64,000 bases of DNA from Zoroaster sp. YZ-2022 (taxonomy: Eukaryota; Echinodermata; Asteroidea; Forcipulatida; Zoroasteridae), in the NCBI GenBank assembly GCA_029582265.1, contig CM055821.1, positions 40,681,004-40,745,003 of the forward strand. The letters are read 5' to 3'. Within the stretch, counting starts at the first letter, position 1. Each line of letters opens with the position of its first letter. The notes beneath the pieces were generated by a model. That model did no database searches, had not been told where the DNA came from, and was given only the letters and a program-made list of their open reading frames with translations. This document shows positions 35,911 to 48,950 of the stretch, one piece after another. The position numbers were made by a program, and so were the translations under genes.

Positions 35911-36215
35911 ATAATAATAATAATAATAATAATGTGTGGACTTATATAGCGCACGTATCCACCAACTAAGTGGTGCTCAAGGGGCATTATATCATTACCC
36001 CTGCTCATAAGGCTCATAAGGCTCATAAATCATTCCTGAAACCATCTCAGCTCCCTGGGGAGTATACAGCTCAATTGCTGCCATTACAGCGCATATAGGG
36101 CTAATCAACCAACTCTGCCCTCACAGGTACCCATTTAACCCCTGGGTGGAGAGAAGCAATTATGGTTAAGTGTCTTGCTCAAGGACACAAGTGTCACGGC
36201 CGGGATTCGAACCCA
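35911..36215 (-). mobile_element. MetaSINE-like SINE (minus strand)
   Basis: Reverse copy of the 12830-13197 family. It starts on the plus strand with (ata)n and ends with the tRNA-like head (gggattcgaaccc at 36200-36213). It contains 'tgtcttgctcaaggacacaa' and 'aacccctgggtggagagaag'. It was inserted just upstream of TRIM copy 2. Confidence 0.82.
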
Positions 36216-36614
36216 CATTCCTTAATTCTCTGAATATGTATCCAATCCTCTCATCCCTCACAATAAGAGGTATTTTCATAAGGTGCACCCCTTCTTCTCC
36301 AATGGTATTTTTGTTTTGCAGGCATACTGTGTAAGCCCTCTTCATCCATCTGTCCATCACTGCATAATCCTTTTTTCCTTTCTTTTTTATGGGGGGAGTG
36401 TGAGCTAATTTGTAGATTGTCTTCAGAGGTGGTAAACAATTGATACCTTCAAAATTGCTGGGTGAGGGTTCAGGTAGGCATGATCAATTTGCCAAATGAA
36501 AATCGATATGGGGGGGGGGGGGTCACACACATCCTTTGGCTACGGTCTTGCATCACTGTGTGTATGAGCTAAGTTGTAATTAAGATCTGCCTTTTCTGGA
36601 TTCTAGATACTCTG

Positions 36615-39600
36615 TAGGGCTGTGCGTTTTCGGATATTTTTGGAACCGGATACCCGAAATCAGGAAAGTTCGGATACCCGGATACCCGTTTTCATTCTTG
36701 TTGAAAAGATGCCTCCTTTGGTGTACAAATACATGTAAACGTTAACAAAATTGACCTTTATAATACAGAGGATACCATATTTAATTCGACCCTGCGACCT
36801 CTTACAACGTTTCAATATACACGAACATATTACGTGGCGGTTTGTAACCGCCCAGTGTAATACGTATGAATAACTACTGTAATATATGTTTTATACCATT
36901 TTTCAAGCTGATAATCATTCCAGAGGTCTTATAGATTGTTAAAAAAAAAAATTAAAAAATTACTTTACAATTATTTTTTTAATTTAATTATTTGTTTACA
37001 TTACACATGTGTAAATGCTGTAGTACGGTGGCGGTTTGTAACCACCCCTTGGTATACGTATGAATAACTACTGTAATATCTGTTTTATACCATTTTTCAA
37101 GCTGATAATCATTCCAGAGGTCTTATAGATTGTTTTTAAAAAAAAAAAATTAAAAAAATTACTTTACAATTATTTTTTTTAATTTAATTATTGTTTTAAT
37201 TACATTTTTTTATTTTTTTATTTTTTTTTATATTGTCTTTCCAGAAATGTTTGTCCAAATGTTAGGAAGTTGATTTATTTTTAGTTTCTGTGAAATCTCC
37301 AATCCCCATTTGCCCAGTAGCCAATCTCTGCCCAAACACAAATAATACCAAAAACTCTCTAAGAATGCATAGCCAGCCATCTGCGGTGTATTAGTGTAAG
37401 GGAAAATCCTAAACCACCCCCGCGCGGTTTGTAAACGCCCTGTGTAATATTCGTGTGAATAACGTACTGTACACTCCGTTTTATACCATTTTTCATGCAG
37501 AGCTACACCTCAGACAGTCCCTGAATGTAGTCCAGGCCAAATAATACAAACAAAACTCTCTAAGAATGCATAGCCAGCCATCTGCGGTGTATTAGTGTAA
37601 GGAAAATCCTAAACCACCCCCATTTGCCAGTAGCCAATCTCTGCCCAAACACATCAATTCTGAGTTTGTTTATGTTTTTTTATTGGTCAATCCTTTCCAG
37701 GCACTGTCAAGCAACCCCTGAGCATGGATGATTGATCACAGATATCCTGAGGCAAGCCTGTAGACCAGGATGATTGATCACACAAAGGGTACCGCTGTGT
37801 AAAGGGATATGGGCTGTGTATACCATGTTTTGTACACAAAGTATTCCCTTGTGGCGAAGGGGTCATGGTATCTGGCTCATGTCTGGCTGAACTATAAATA
37901 ACTACACTAAAGGGCTATGCTATGTTGTTAGGCTATGGCTGATGTAGGAACTTGAAAACAAAAGTTTTTGACCGCTCAATTAAGGATTAATTAATTAATT
38001 AGCTAAAAGTGGCGGTTGACTACGCTACCACCCATAACATCTTGGTGACAAAATATTGTATTAATTTCACGGAAAGTTATTTCTGAAATAAAACCGTAAA
38101 ATTGATCACACGCCGCGACGCATGGCCGGTGCATCACGCAGCTACAGCGGCCTCGCACGTGACTGTCAGGGAGTGACTACCATCGATCATCAGAAGACAA
38201 TAATCACTGGTGCGTGCGTGATCAGAGCGCATGCGTATAGCAAGTTGACTTTAATGTTCATGTCACAAAACACGTGTTGAATAATGTCATTGGTCAAAGG
38301 CGATGTGGGCGGAACTAACCCGTTGTGGGAAAACGATTATGTGCTTGCGCCTTGCCGCGCCCTGCCTTCTAAATAAGGATATCCCGTACGCCATGTTGGC
38401 TTTGGATCAGAGCACATGCGTATAGCAAGTTGACTTTAATGTTCATGTCACAAAACACGTGTTGAATAATGTCATTGGTCAAAGGCGATGTGGTGAACTA
38501 ACCCGTTGAGAAAACATTCATGTGCTGCGCCTGCCGCGCCCCTGCCTTCTAAATAAGGATATCCCGTACGCCATGTTGGCTTTGGATAAGGACACGATTT
38601 TGCGTAAATATTAAACTAATAAACTGCACAAAATTAACGAATCTAAAATCAGAACTTGAATATTAATATGTTTCTATCACAATGAACTTTAGTTAAATGT
38701 CAATAAACCTGTCAATAAACATTGTTTCTTGAAAGAATGAATTTTTACCAATTTGGGCCCCTTTTTCTCAAAATAGGACCAAACTTGACTATTCCCTGTT
38801 GAACGTGGTATCGTGTTGATCGGGTCAGTCAAGAAATGAGTCTAAAGTTTAGGATGCGACTCATCAAAAATAACTTAACAAAACGTATCGGTGTAAGTTT
38901 TGTCTACTTTTTAATTAGTATTCAGCCAATTTGTCCCCTCCATCAATGTTTGACGATCCATAATTCGCAGGTCATCATAAGCAACCGCATTTCGTCCCTC
39001 ATAAACGTCTTTTCAACTGATAGGAGACTAGGTGATTGTAAAAATTTCATCCCTTATAAATGTCTTTTCAACTGATAGGAGATTACATGTAGGTGATTGT
39101 AAAAATATGCTGCCCAATTGAAAGGATCAAACCCGCAACCAATAATACCTTTCAAATCCGACTGATTATGGATCCTACTGTTGGTTTCAAAGACAATGAC
39201 CGACTTAACACCTCCTTTTATGTCTTTCTTTTGAAACAAACTGTCACCTTGTCGGCAAATGTAATACACAAAGAGAGCTCGGTATCGGCTGGTAAATAAA
39301 TGTAAATGTTGGTGATATGCTGAGGGATGGTCAGTGGCACATCAAAATAATTACATAACAAAACCAATTTCAACACTACTTTTTTATTAGGACAACAATT
39401 AATGTGGATGTCCTTGATAATAAAATCCCCTCTATTAACACATCATGGTGCACACTCCAGTGCAGACATAAAGCAGCAGTTATTGTCCCACTAATCCAAT
39501 TACTGTGAACAATAGGCAAACATTCCATCCTGAGCAGCTAGTTTGATACTTGTTTGTAGCATGCCCAGCCAGGCTATTTGAGTCATAATGATTGGATACA

Positions 39601-39837
39601 ATGTATCTGTTGGACAAAAGTGTATGGAAAATGTCCATAAAAATACTACAAAGGCATTATCTTGAATAACATTGCTGCTAAAAAGTGTAAACAATACATT
39701 GTTCAATAGTCAAAATTTCTGTTCACACCGCTGAAATGGTAAGTCCCAATTTTAAAAAGTCGTATACTGTACTCGGAACCGAAAAACGGAACCGGGTAAT
39801 GACAGTTTCGGTCACCCGGATACCCGGCACAGCCCTA
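36615..39837. mobile_element. Large hAT element without transposase, 3223 bp (U2-specific)
   Basis: The ends are TAGGGCTGTGCG and the complement of TAGGGCTGTGCCGGGTATCC, the same family as 30024 but in reverse. A perfect 8-bp duplication atactctg lies at 36607-36614 and 39838-39845. The interior has internal direct duplications: 36855-36955 with 37050-37150; 37310-37430 with 37545-37640; 38220-38405 with 38400-38585. There are long A/T runs near 36940 and 37140-37230. Parts of the interior match the U3 element in reverse (for example 38555 with 53580). No long reading frame. Confidence 0.93.
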
Positions 39838-40397
39838 ATACTCTGTAGTGCTTTTTAGATTAAATGTTGGCATCCAAGTATTAAAATAAAACTTGAATTA
39901 TTAATAATCCATAAGGAATTTAATATCGTAAACTTCAATCCAGAAACTGGGCAGAAACTCAGCGTTGTCTTATGTGGCACACTTTTAAATTATACATTAA
40001 AGTTATATTTAAAAATGTTTTAAACAATCTTCCATATATTTTCAAAAATATTGATGTATAAGTTTCCTTATCATCTATTTTTTTAAAGATAGGTTCACTG
40101 CCCTACTATAAAAAGATTGAAAAACATGCATACTTTGTAGATACTTTGTGGAATAATAAAAGCTGGTAAAAATGTTGATTCCTTAGCAATTAAGGTGTAG
40201 AAATATTGCTTATCAAGCTCTCTGTAAGAGGAACAAAATGTGCAGTGAGCCAAGTTAGACTATGTATCACATTACCCAATGTCAACAATACACGTGTATA
40301 TATATTTACAGCATTTTTATTATAAAGGCCATCAAGAAAGTGTGAGGGGGAAATTGATGTACTGTCATCCCCCTTCCCCCAGTCCTTCATTTTGAGA

Positions 40398-40433
40398 AAT
40401 TCAAGGAGAGCTGTAAATTGCTCTCCTTGAATT
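40398..40433. other. Perfect 14-bp stem-loop
   Basis: AATTCAAGGAGAGC (40398-40411) and its exact complement (40420-40433) flank the eight-base loop TGTAAATT. The equivalent region of U3 (about 59560-59600) does not keep it. Function unknown. Confidence 0.7.
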
Positions 40434-41559
40434 ACTGAGGAGAGCTATTTGCTGTCCTGGGAACAACAAAAAAACAGTCTAAAAAGTAAAATTATAACAC
40501 TGGTTTAGATTGTGACTGTTCATGAAACTGGTTAGTAAGTGAATAAAGTCATAATTAAATCATTTACAGTATGATACCTTTTATAAATGATTTCAATTAA
40601 ATCTACATGTATACATGTCCAAAAATAACATTTGAACGTTTCATAACCTTACATGATCTTTGTTATGAATCAAAAAATAATTAAATGCAAGTTTTATAAA
40701 AAGGTTTACTGGTGTGAAATTGGAGAACTAATTACCGCAAACAGTCTTTACTTATCCTTTTCACCGTTTAAAGGGAATGTTAATGTTACTACAATTTTTC
40801 CCCAATTTTTAGATGTATTTTTTATTTAAATGAGGATTTCCCCCATCGGAAAATAATTGATCCCATTTGTAACCATGAGGGAGAAATCATCGCAGGGATG
40901 ATTTCGTTCAAAAATTTTGCGCAGCAAAGGCTGTGATGGCAAAATAATAATTTGCATCTATAGCAAAATCATATTTTTGCGAAGCAACTGTGAATTTTGT
41001 ATAGCACATTTAATTTATGCAGAATTACATTATGCAGTATACACAACTCAGCTACAATTTCAGTTGTTGTTTTTTGACTTTACCGTTTAGTCCATCATAT
41101 ATATGCCTGTATTTTACCTACAATCCCGGCCAAATCTCGCTGGTGCCCCCTACCCCGGCCCCCTGACAATGTTGGCTCTCATTCCAAGGTCTGTGCTCTG
41201 GCTGAAGATAACAACATTGGTGGGGGAGGGGGGAGCGAGGGCGGGGACTGGGGTATGTTTTTAATGAACGTGTCCCAACTATTTTGGCCGGGATTGTCTG
41301 AATTCCCTTGTAGTATTTGTGAGCGACATGCCCATTTTATCCATGCGCTTCTTGTCTGTCTTTGTGAATTTTATTTTATTTCAGTTTTTTATTTTATTTT
41401 ATTATTACAGTAGTACTATTATGTTTTCCCTGGACGGGTGTTTGGTTTTGTTTCCCAAACATGAAATGGCATCCAAAGGTTGAATTAAAGAACATTTATT
41501 TTGGGGAAAAATAATAAAATATTAATGTAGATTTTCCCTAACGTGTGATAAGTACTGTA

Positions 41560-41690
41560 TACTCAGTGTTTCCCGAGTTCTGCAGAGAAAAACACATAAT
41601 TGTTTTACACGGGTGGGATTCGAACCTACGATCACCGCGTTCCAATGCACATGTCTCAACCACTACACCACCATGGTACCCGCTGAAGTG
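41560..41690 (-). mobile_element. tRNA-derived SINE in left palindrome arm
   Basis: B-box GGGATTCGAACC on the plus strand, with A-box-like 'tctcaaccactacaccacca' downstream, so the element points to minus. Body 'agtactgtatactcagtgtt'. Same family as 11690, 42232 and 42470. Confidence 0.78.
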
Positions 41691-42231
41691 GACACTAAGG
41701 TTGAATTAAAGAACATTTAACTGTACAATAAAGGAGACTCACTCCCTTGAAGAGGCTTATATGTTGTTTGTGTATCCTAATACGCTTTTCGCGTTGAACA
41801 CGAACTCTCTTTTAAGTGATAACATGTTTCTGGGTGCAATTTTATTCATTCATAAGAATATTAGTTCAGAAAATATTGTTTAAGGACGATGCATGGCTGC
41901 AATGCGCTTGCGCGCAAAACACTGATGATCAGAACTTTATTGTAGGGTGCACCGTACAGGGTTCACCATGACGGTTCACCATGCCATTTTGGTCCATAAG
42001 TTCCCAAAAGAGAGTTTGTGTTCAACGCGAAAAGCACATTAGGATACACAAACAACATACAAGCCTCTTCAATTTGATTTCATCCCCTCATTCCGTTATT
42101 TTGACGAAATATCCAACGGTGATCCATCGATACCAAAATAGAAAGGAAGGGAGTGACTCTCCTTCTTTATTGTCCAGTGGTGAACCGTGGTTACATTATC
42201 CATCGACATATGAACCGGGGTATTGTCGGCG

Positions 42232-42375
42232 GATACCACAGTGGTATAGTGGATAAGACAACTGCTGTGGAACGCGGAGATCATAGGTTCGAGTCCTACC
42301 CTAGTAGAATTATTGTGATTTTTGTCCGCAGCACTCGGGAAACTCATAGTATACAGTGCTTTGTTACACATTATG
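42232..42375 (+). mobile_element. tRNA-derived SINE, right-arm extra copy
   Basis: A-box-like 'cagtggtatagtggataaga', B-box 'aggttcgagtcctaccc', then the shared body 'gcagcactcgggaaac' and 'gtatacagtgctttgttaca'. It has no partner in the left arm, so it inserted after the palindrome formed or was lost from the left. Confidence 0.78.
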
Positions 42376-42469
42376 GTAAAATCAACAATAATATTGTATT
42401 ATTTTTGTTTTAAATGTTGTTGTATTTTTCCCAATGTTCTTTAATTCAACCTTACTGTCCACTTCAGCG

Positions 42470-42612
42470 CTGCATCATGTGGTGTAGTTGTTGAGACACG
42501 TGCGTTGGGCAGCGGTGATGCGTAGGTTGAATCCCACCCGTGTAAAAACAATTGTGTGTTTCTCTCCGCAGCACTCGAAACACTGAGTATACAGTACTTA
42601 TCACATGCGTTG
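42470..42612 (+). mobile_element. tRNA-derived SINE in right palindrome arm
   Basis: Mirror partner of the SINE at 41560-41690: 'tggtgtagttgttgagacac', B-box-like 'aggttgaatcccaccc', body 'gcagcactcgaaacactgag' and 'tatacagtacttatcaca'. Confidence 0.78.
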
Positions 42613-43026
42613 AGGTAAATCTGCAATAATATTTTATTATTTTTCCCCAAAATAAATGTTCTTTAATTCAACCTTTGGATGCCATTTCATGTTTGGAAAC
42701 AAAATAAACACCCTCAAGGTAAAAATAATAGTACTACTGTAATAATAAAATAAAATAAAAACACTGAAATAAAATAAAATTCACAAAGACAGACAAGAAG
42801 CATGGATAATATGGGCATGTCACTCACAAATATTACACAAAATTCAGACAATCCCGGCCAAATTGTTGATGCCCTACCCGGCCCCCTGACAATGTTGGCT
42901 CTCATTCCAAGGTCTGTGCTCTGGCTGAAGATAACAACATTGGTGGGGGGAGCGGGGGAGCGGGGAGCGGGGGACTGGGGAGGGTATGTTTATTGTGACG
43001 TGTCCCAACTATTTTGGCCGGGATTG

Positions 43027-43125
43027 TAGGCCTGGGCGAATAGTAAAATTTACTATTTGATTAATCGCGCGCAACTTTTCGCGAATAATCGACTATTCGC
43101 GAATAGTTGGCCATTGTTTCCCGCG
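43027..43125 (+). mobile_element. Left end of a hAT element (TAGGCCTGGGCGAATA family)
   Basis: Begins TAGGCCTGGGCGAATAGTAA directly at the outer edge of the palindrome, followed by CGCGAATA/TATTCGCG palindromic words. The matching right end was not found before the gap, so the extent beyond the first 100 bp is unknown. Confidence 0.55.
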
Positions 43126-44407
43126 GTTTATAAAAGTACTAAAACATTATAAACAATTGCTTTGATAGTAATTTCTGGCCTATTTGTAACATTCAGACAA
43201 TAAACAAACACATACTTTAAGCTCTTTAATGCCTGTTGTTGTTTTTTATTTATTTCTTGCAAAATTGTACTCAAAATAATACATTTTCGTAAGTGAAAAA
43301 TCAATCATATGTCAAGTTATTACTCTGGCAGTGTGGAAACTTCCAGCACAAAGTAGCATTAACAACAGTGCACATTGAGCACATGCTAAGTCACGCGCAG
43401 TTACGTTCATCCCATATCAACAGAGGAAGTCCACCTAAACCCCACAAATGAACGCATTGAAGAGATCTTGTTTATATTTAAGTCGCCGTTAAGAAATACC
43501 AATAAGTTGACGGTCACCCCTGTTATTTCAAATCGATTAGCCTAAGTCCTATACACAAAATAAATAACCATGCAAGCAGTACGTGTTTATGCTCATGCAG
43601 GGCCACTTTTAGACGTATTCGTTGTTTACGTCCAAAGCTTCCGCAGTGTGCCCCGCACTATGCTTAAAAACCTTTGGTTCAGGCACGCTCGTGGTGAGTG
43701 TACCCTGAACTGATTTTGTACGACGGCCTATGCGTTTTGTGATTGACTTGTGCTCACCGCAAATTACGTTATCATTATTGGACAAACTTTTCTTGGGAAC
43801 CAATAAGTGGATCGGTGGGATTTATCATTACTCATCAGTAGACCTACGTTACCTGCAAGTGCAAAGGCAATTACACCAGCAATGCGAAAGACAGTGACCA
43901 AAGACCATGCTTTTCGTAGTTAATATTTATGAAAATAAATTGACATTTTCAAACAAATCGATGTGTAATAAATAAACAACATGAAACATTCAAGTTAGTG
44001 TAAATTAATCGCATTAATTCATCATCTCCAGCTTTTCTTCAAAAACAAAAACGTTACATGAGTTCCACATCACTCTACTTACTGCCTGGAGGGCCATCTA
44101 CCGATGCATATTTCCTAATATAGCAGAACAATACGCTGAGACTTCTCACAATAGCGCCCTCTATTACCCATGCTGCCCTGCGGCATCACGCCATGTTAAT
44201 CCTCCTCTCTTTCTCTAGCGCAGGTGACTGGTTGGTCACGTTTGTTTTAGCTCGCTAAACGGACAATTTTCCTTCAGTTTTCTTGGCTTATGTTAAGACT
44301 TTTATCTGATAAATAAACTGTGCTAGCACGAGTTAGTGTTAGAGAATATTTTGCTTCAACGTGTTGAGTTTCTCTTCAGGTTTTCGTCTTCCAAAAATAA
44401 ATAAAGA
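43126..44407. other. Gene-free stretch before the gap
   Basis: No exon recognised. Composition is mixed, with more CpG near 44060-44260. It could be the interior of the hAT element that begins at 43027. Confidence 0.4.
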
Positions 44408-44615
44408 ATGGCTAAACGTTTGGTGAGGGCCGAGTCCGTCAGCACCGGGAGAATTTCCTCCCGGGACGGGCCGTGTTCTCGGGCGATTGCTCCGGTGGCT
44501 CTATCCCGCCACCGCCGCAGTCGTCTGCCCAGCCCCTCGTGCCGATGGAGGCACGTAGTGCTAACCGTGCCGCTTGGTAGGTCGGGGACGAAGTCCCTCC
44601 CCGAAAACCCCGGGG
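44408..44615 (+). CDS. GC-rich open frame truncated by the gap, unrecognised
   Basis: An ATG in 'aaagaatggctaaac' opens about 69 codons (MAKRLVRAES, then Arg/Ser/Pro-rich) into the N run. GC content jumps sharply relative to everything around it, and Arg codons are CpG-type. It may be the 5' end of a recently arrived retroelement or a GC-rich first exon. It contains no recognisable domain, and any frame crossing the gap is meaningless. Confidence 0.25.
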
Positions 44616-45115
44616 NNNNNNNNNNNNNNNNNNNNNNNNNNNNNNNNNNNNNNNNNNNNNNNNNNNNNNNNNNNNNNNNNNNNNNNNNNNNNNNNNNNNN
44701 NNNNNNNNNNNNNNNNNNNNNNNNNNNNNNNNNNNNNNNNNNNNNNNNNNNNNNNNNNNNNNNNNNNNNNNNNNNNNNNNNNNNNNNNNNNNNNNNNNNN
44801 NNNNNNNNNNNNNNNNNNNNNNNNNNNNNNNNNNNNNNNNNNNNNNNNNNNNNNNNNNNNNNNNNNNNNNNNNNNNNNNNNNNNNNNNNNNNNNNNNNNN
44901 NNNNNNNNNNNNNNNNNNNNNNNNNNNNNNNNNNNNNNNNNNNNNNNNNNNNNNNNNNNNNNNNNNNNNNNNNNNNNNNNNNNNNNNNNNNNNNNNNNNN
45001 NNNNNNNNNNNNNNNNNNNNNNNNNNNNNNNNNNNNNNNNNNNNNNNNNNNNNNNNNNNNNNNNNNNNNNNNNNNNNNNNNNNNNNNNNNNNNNNNNNNN
45101 NNNNNNNNNNNNNNN
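44616..45115. other. Assembly gap (500 N)
   Basis: A run of exactly 500 unknown bases, so a conventional placeholder size. Left of it is GC-rich unique text; right of it is text matching 25180 onward in U2, so the two sides are not contiguous copies of one unit. Confidence 0.99.
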
Positions 45116-47980
45116 GGAAATATGACCTTATCATGGGTTTTTTTTATCCTGGTTTAATCTAAAAAAACACTCTGATTCCTTTTGATCGTGTGATACTGCC
45201 CTTTAAGCTAGGGAGGTGTGGGTCATGCAAAATTTTTGGTGATTATGTTAATTTAAAACTTGATCTCATGGTCATGAAAGCATTGTCTCTTATTGGCTTG
45301 ATCTGAACGATAAAAATTCTTTTGAAACAATCTTCCCAACAGATCAATCTGGATGGGTAGTCAGAATAACATGATAACTTCAATGTTGTATATGTACACC
45401 CTCTTTCTGTCAGCAATGACCATGATAACATCAGATGGTGTTGTAGCTCGTTGTACAGGATGTGTCAACTTGTTCAGGGATTTTTGTAAAAGTTAATGGT
45501 TAGTTTCTGTGATACTTGATGGTAATCATGTTCAATATTTTGAGTTTCTGAGGATTAAGAATCACTGAGTTGACATTTCAATCAGTTTACAAAAGGTCAT
45601 TGCAGGAAAGTTTAGTTCTTAGATAAAAAATCCCTCATTCCAAAAGAGCTGATATTAGTTTCTTTTAATGCAGACCTGAGTTGATTGTTCGAACCACTCC
45701 CAAACATTCTTGGCTAAATTTCCCAACTTCATCACCACTGTAAGCTCTGCTGTTTATCCCCAGAACTAATGGAAGGATCTACATCAAAATGTGCAGGATT
45801 GCGTATAAAGTCAAAGCGGATAATTCCATTTGTCTTCGAAGGGAGGAAGGCTGTAAATGTAATACAATTTGTGTAATTCAAGAAAATACCTTTGATGATA
45901 GTGAACCAGTAATAAAATGTTTTCCCCCCCACCTGGATAAACCCATGATATACATAACAGCAAAAAGCGTCACCCTAAAATATTTATTTTTTCATTTTAA
46001 TTAATAATTTGTTTAATGAAAATATCATGAGTATGGGGGAACAAACACAATGTGGCGGTTGACCTGCAAACCCCCAAAACTTGAAAATATTTATTATTTT
46101 AATAAATAAATTACAACAAAATTTGGGGTGATTTCTTTTGTTATCCAAAAGAAATGAAAATGATTCAAAGTTATACATTCCTTAGATATGATTTATTACA
46201 TCATTTTATTTTATTCTAAAATTAAATTTGTACAATATTTTATTTTGATTAGATCTATGTACATTCGGAGAAGGCTTTATGGTTGCAATATGAATGACAA
46301 GTAAATTAAATCTTATTGAAACTAAATTGAAACTTAATTAACAATCACATAATAACTAGTCAATAAACAAAAGTCTCTAGATGATATACCAGTAATTAAA
46401 GAGAAGTTGTGAAACAAATGTCCTTGAAGTCTGCAAATGAATATTTATGTTCAGAAATTCATCAACAAAAGAAACATTAAAACACAAGTTTGAGTTTTCA
46501 GTGGCTGAAATTTAGTTATTCCATTGAGGAATAGTTAAATTGTGGAAGTACAAAACAATAATAATTTGCTTAAGGAGGTTACACATAGTTTTACATACTA
46601 TAATGTACTTGGTGTAAAGTTGATGATGGAATCAAACATCTCTTGAAATATCTCTGTCTTGAACTATCATATAAATACAAATTTATGAAATCATTTCTTG
46701 ACTGAATTTCTGACTGAATGAGACACAAAAATTATAATAAATACAAACAATTTAAAGGTATTTTTCACTATTTTGACATTAAAGACACAACCTGTACCAT
46801 TAAGCTGAAACGTTCACAGGTTGGTATTTGTTAAATGCAGATCTTGAAAGTAAGCAAACTTGTAGAAGAAATTCTACTAAAAGTGTAACACCTCCCTGTA
46901 CAAATGCATTCATTCAGAAATAGAATTGGATTGACCTTATTAGAGAAGGTGCATTAGGATTCCAAACAATTGATTAAAAAGTACACAAGACTTGGAATAT
47001 AAACATTACATAGTATCATAGTCGTGTCACCAGGAATTTCATTAATGAGTTGAACATTTGTAAATGTATTCAAATGTTCACATTATCACCTAAATTGTTT
47101 TTTGTTTGTTTTTTAGAAAGAAGTGACATCTTTGTTTCTTTCATTAAAAATATAGAATCCAAATCTAGAAGGAGATTTGTTCACATCCTTCAAACCTCCC
47201 TGGTGATGCACATGAGTATGATGAACTGTAGCAACTAAATAAATGACAGTATAATGAAGGTCATTACCCTCATTGAAGACTCTACAAGACTGGATCCACA
47301 TGGAATCATGCTCATTAATATATATAGATGAATGTACAGTGCTTAGTATTTATATCAAACTAACTTCTACACAGGTGTATATTACATGACAAAATACCCA
47401 AAGCAAGGGAGGAGGGGTTTAATCTCCAAGGCCCCCACACCCCTGAATCTCTGATATTGGGAAGTTATTTGGCTTGGGACAGGAAAACCTCAAAACAGTT
47501 TGTTCATTGCAATGTATACAATGTAAACTTATTACACAATTGATGAAGATTATCATTTGTATGCAAAGTGTTCAATATAATGTATAAAGCTAATTATGAA
47601 TAATGCTTATTTTTTTAAAAAGTGTACAATAATCATATATGTTGAAAAGTAAATTTAAATCAATGGTCAAATGAAGCTCCTCTTTTTTGTAATTTCCTCA
47701 CAAATTATTATGTTGAAATAGTTGCTCATTTATGAGATTAAGAGTCATGGGTTTCCTAATGAAGATAATTTCTGTCTGGAATGGGACGAAATGATTGCAT
47801 AGAAACCTACAGTGCTTTGTTTAGAAACTGTATTGAGATTTCACAACTTGTTTCCAAATTGAAACATTGACTGGTCAATTGTTTATATGCAATTCTTGAT
47901 TGTCATTTAGTATTCATGCACATAGTGACATTTACAAACAGTGTATCAAGAATGTACTATTCATTTTTATTTCCCTCCAG

Positions 47981-48095
47981 TTGAGCAGCATGACAACCCT
48001 TCTAATTGACCTGATCAGAGGTCAACAAGAAACAGTCTCGAAAGCAAGAAACATCCTCAACCAAGAGAGATCAGCTCAGGATGCTCCAACAAAAG
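47981..48095 (+). pseudogene. Small + strand exon, U3 copy, with indels
   Basis: The counterpart of 15371-15482 and 27887-27998. It is 115 rather than 112 bp, with an indel at the acceptor ('ccag|ttgagcagc') and inserted bases in 'gtctcgaaagcaag'. The donor AAAG|GTAAGA is kept. The frame is broken at the start. Confidence 0.55.
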
Positions 48096-48950
48096 GTAAG
48101 AGGTAAGATAAACTGTTCAGACTTGTTTGTGTATAAGGTGCAGCTCAGGTGTAGAATATAACCTTTCCATTATGCAACTCTGTTACAAGGGTGGATCAGA
48201 GGGGACAAGAGAGGGTATAGACCTTTTTTTTGCTATGTCACAATTGTAGTTTTTGTCAACTGGTGATTGGCAAACAATGGGTGGCCATCAGTGAAAACAA
48301 AGAAAATATTGACAAGATATTGACATATATATGAATAATTAAAGAGTAACATTTAAAAATCAACAATAGACAATATCAAAAAGCAAATGAAACTCCCTTC
48401 TTATAGATGCATCATGATGATTTGCATATTCATGTCAATTTCTTTTATCTCGAAAATAACATATTTTCCTTGTAAAAAGGCATAAAAATACGTACCATAA
48501 ATTTAACAAATTTAACATAGCATCAGAGCCATAAGCAGTGCCATGTTTACAGTGATAAGTTATGAAATGAATTGATGGACCTGTCACATTTAGGTCATTA
48601 GATAATTCATTTAGAGCTTCTACATTTGATTCTTGAAATATTTCTTTTATTAAATATTTCTGTATTTTAGCGAAGATTGGTTACTGGTTACTGGTAATTT
48701 TTGTTTTCTTCAAAAAACAGCACACTGAGTGAATTTCTGAACTTCTATTGTCAATGAATTGTATATGCTCTGTATCTCTTGTCATGTCAAACATTAATAA
48801 TAAATGATACAAGATTAATTCTATAGGAGTGACATTGATACTCAAGATTCTACATTACATGTTTGGTAACATATTATCTTTGAAGAGAGGACATTTCACC
48901 ATTATGATGATGACAAGGGAGATTGCCAGTCAGCAGCATGTTGGATTACA

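Larger units (their letters stand above)
41121..43026. repeat. Palindrome of about 1.9 kb with TA-flanked CAATCCCGGCC ends
   Basis: Left arm about 41121-41815 and right arm about 42005-43026 are inverted copies of each other. They share end blocks CAATCCCGGCC and 'ctgacaatgttggctctcat', the phrase 'cacaaagacagacaagaagc', SINE copies, and the inner block 'gttcaacgcgaaaagc'. TA dinucleotides abut both outer ends. The outer 190-bp end blocks (41121-41306 and about 42850-43026) are themselves MITE-like, with CAATCCCGGCC at one edge and its complement at the other. The right arm carries an extra 75 bp and an extra SINE. Probably a foldback-type DNA element or an inverted duplication. Confidence 0.85.

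Noticed and set aside
42236..42300. tRNA gene on the plus strand
   Set aside because: Same reasoning: it is the head of a SINE with the common 'gtatacagtgct' body, inside a palindrome.
44408..45157. Open frames of 180-250 codons spanning the N run
   Set aside because: Most of their length is unknown bases; only the first 69 codons of one are real sequence.
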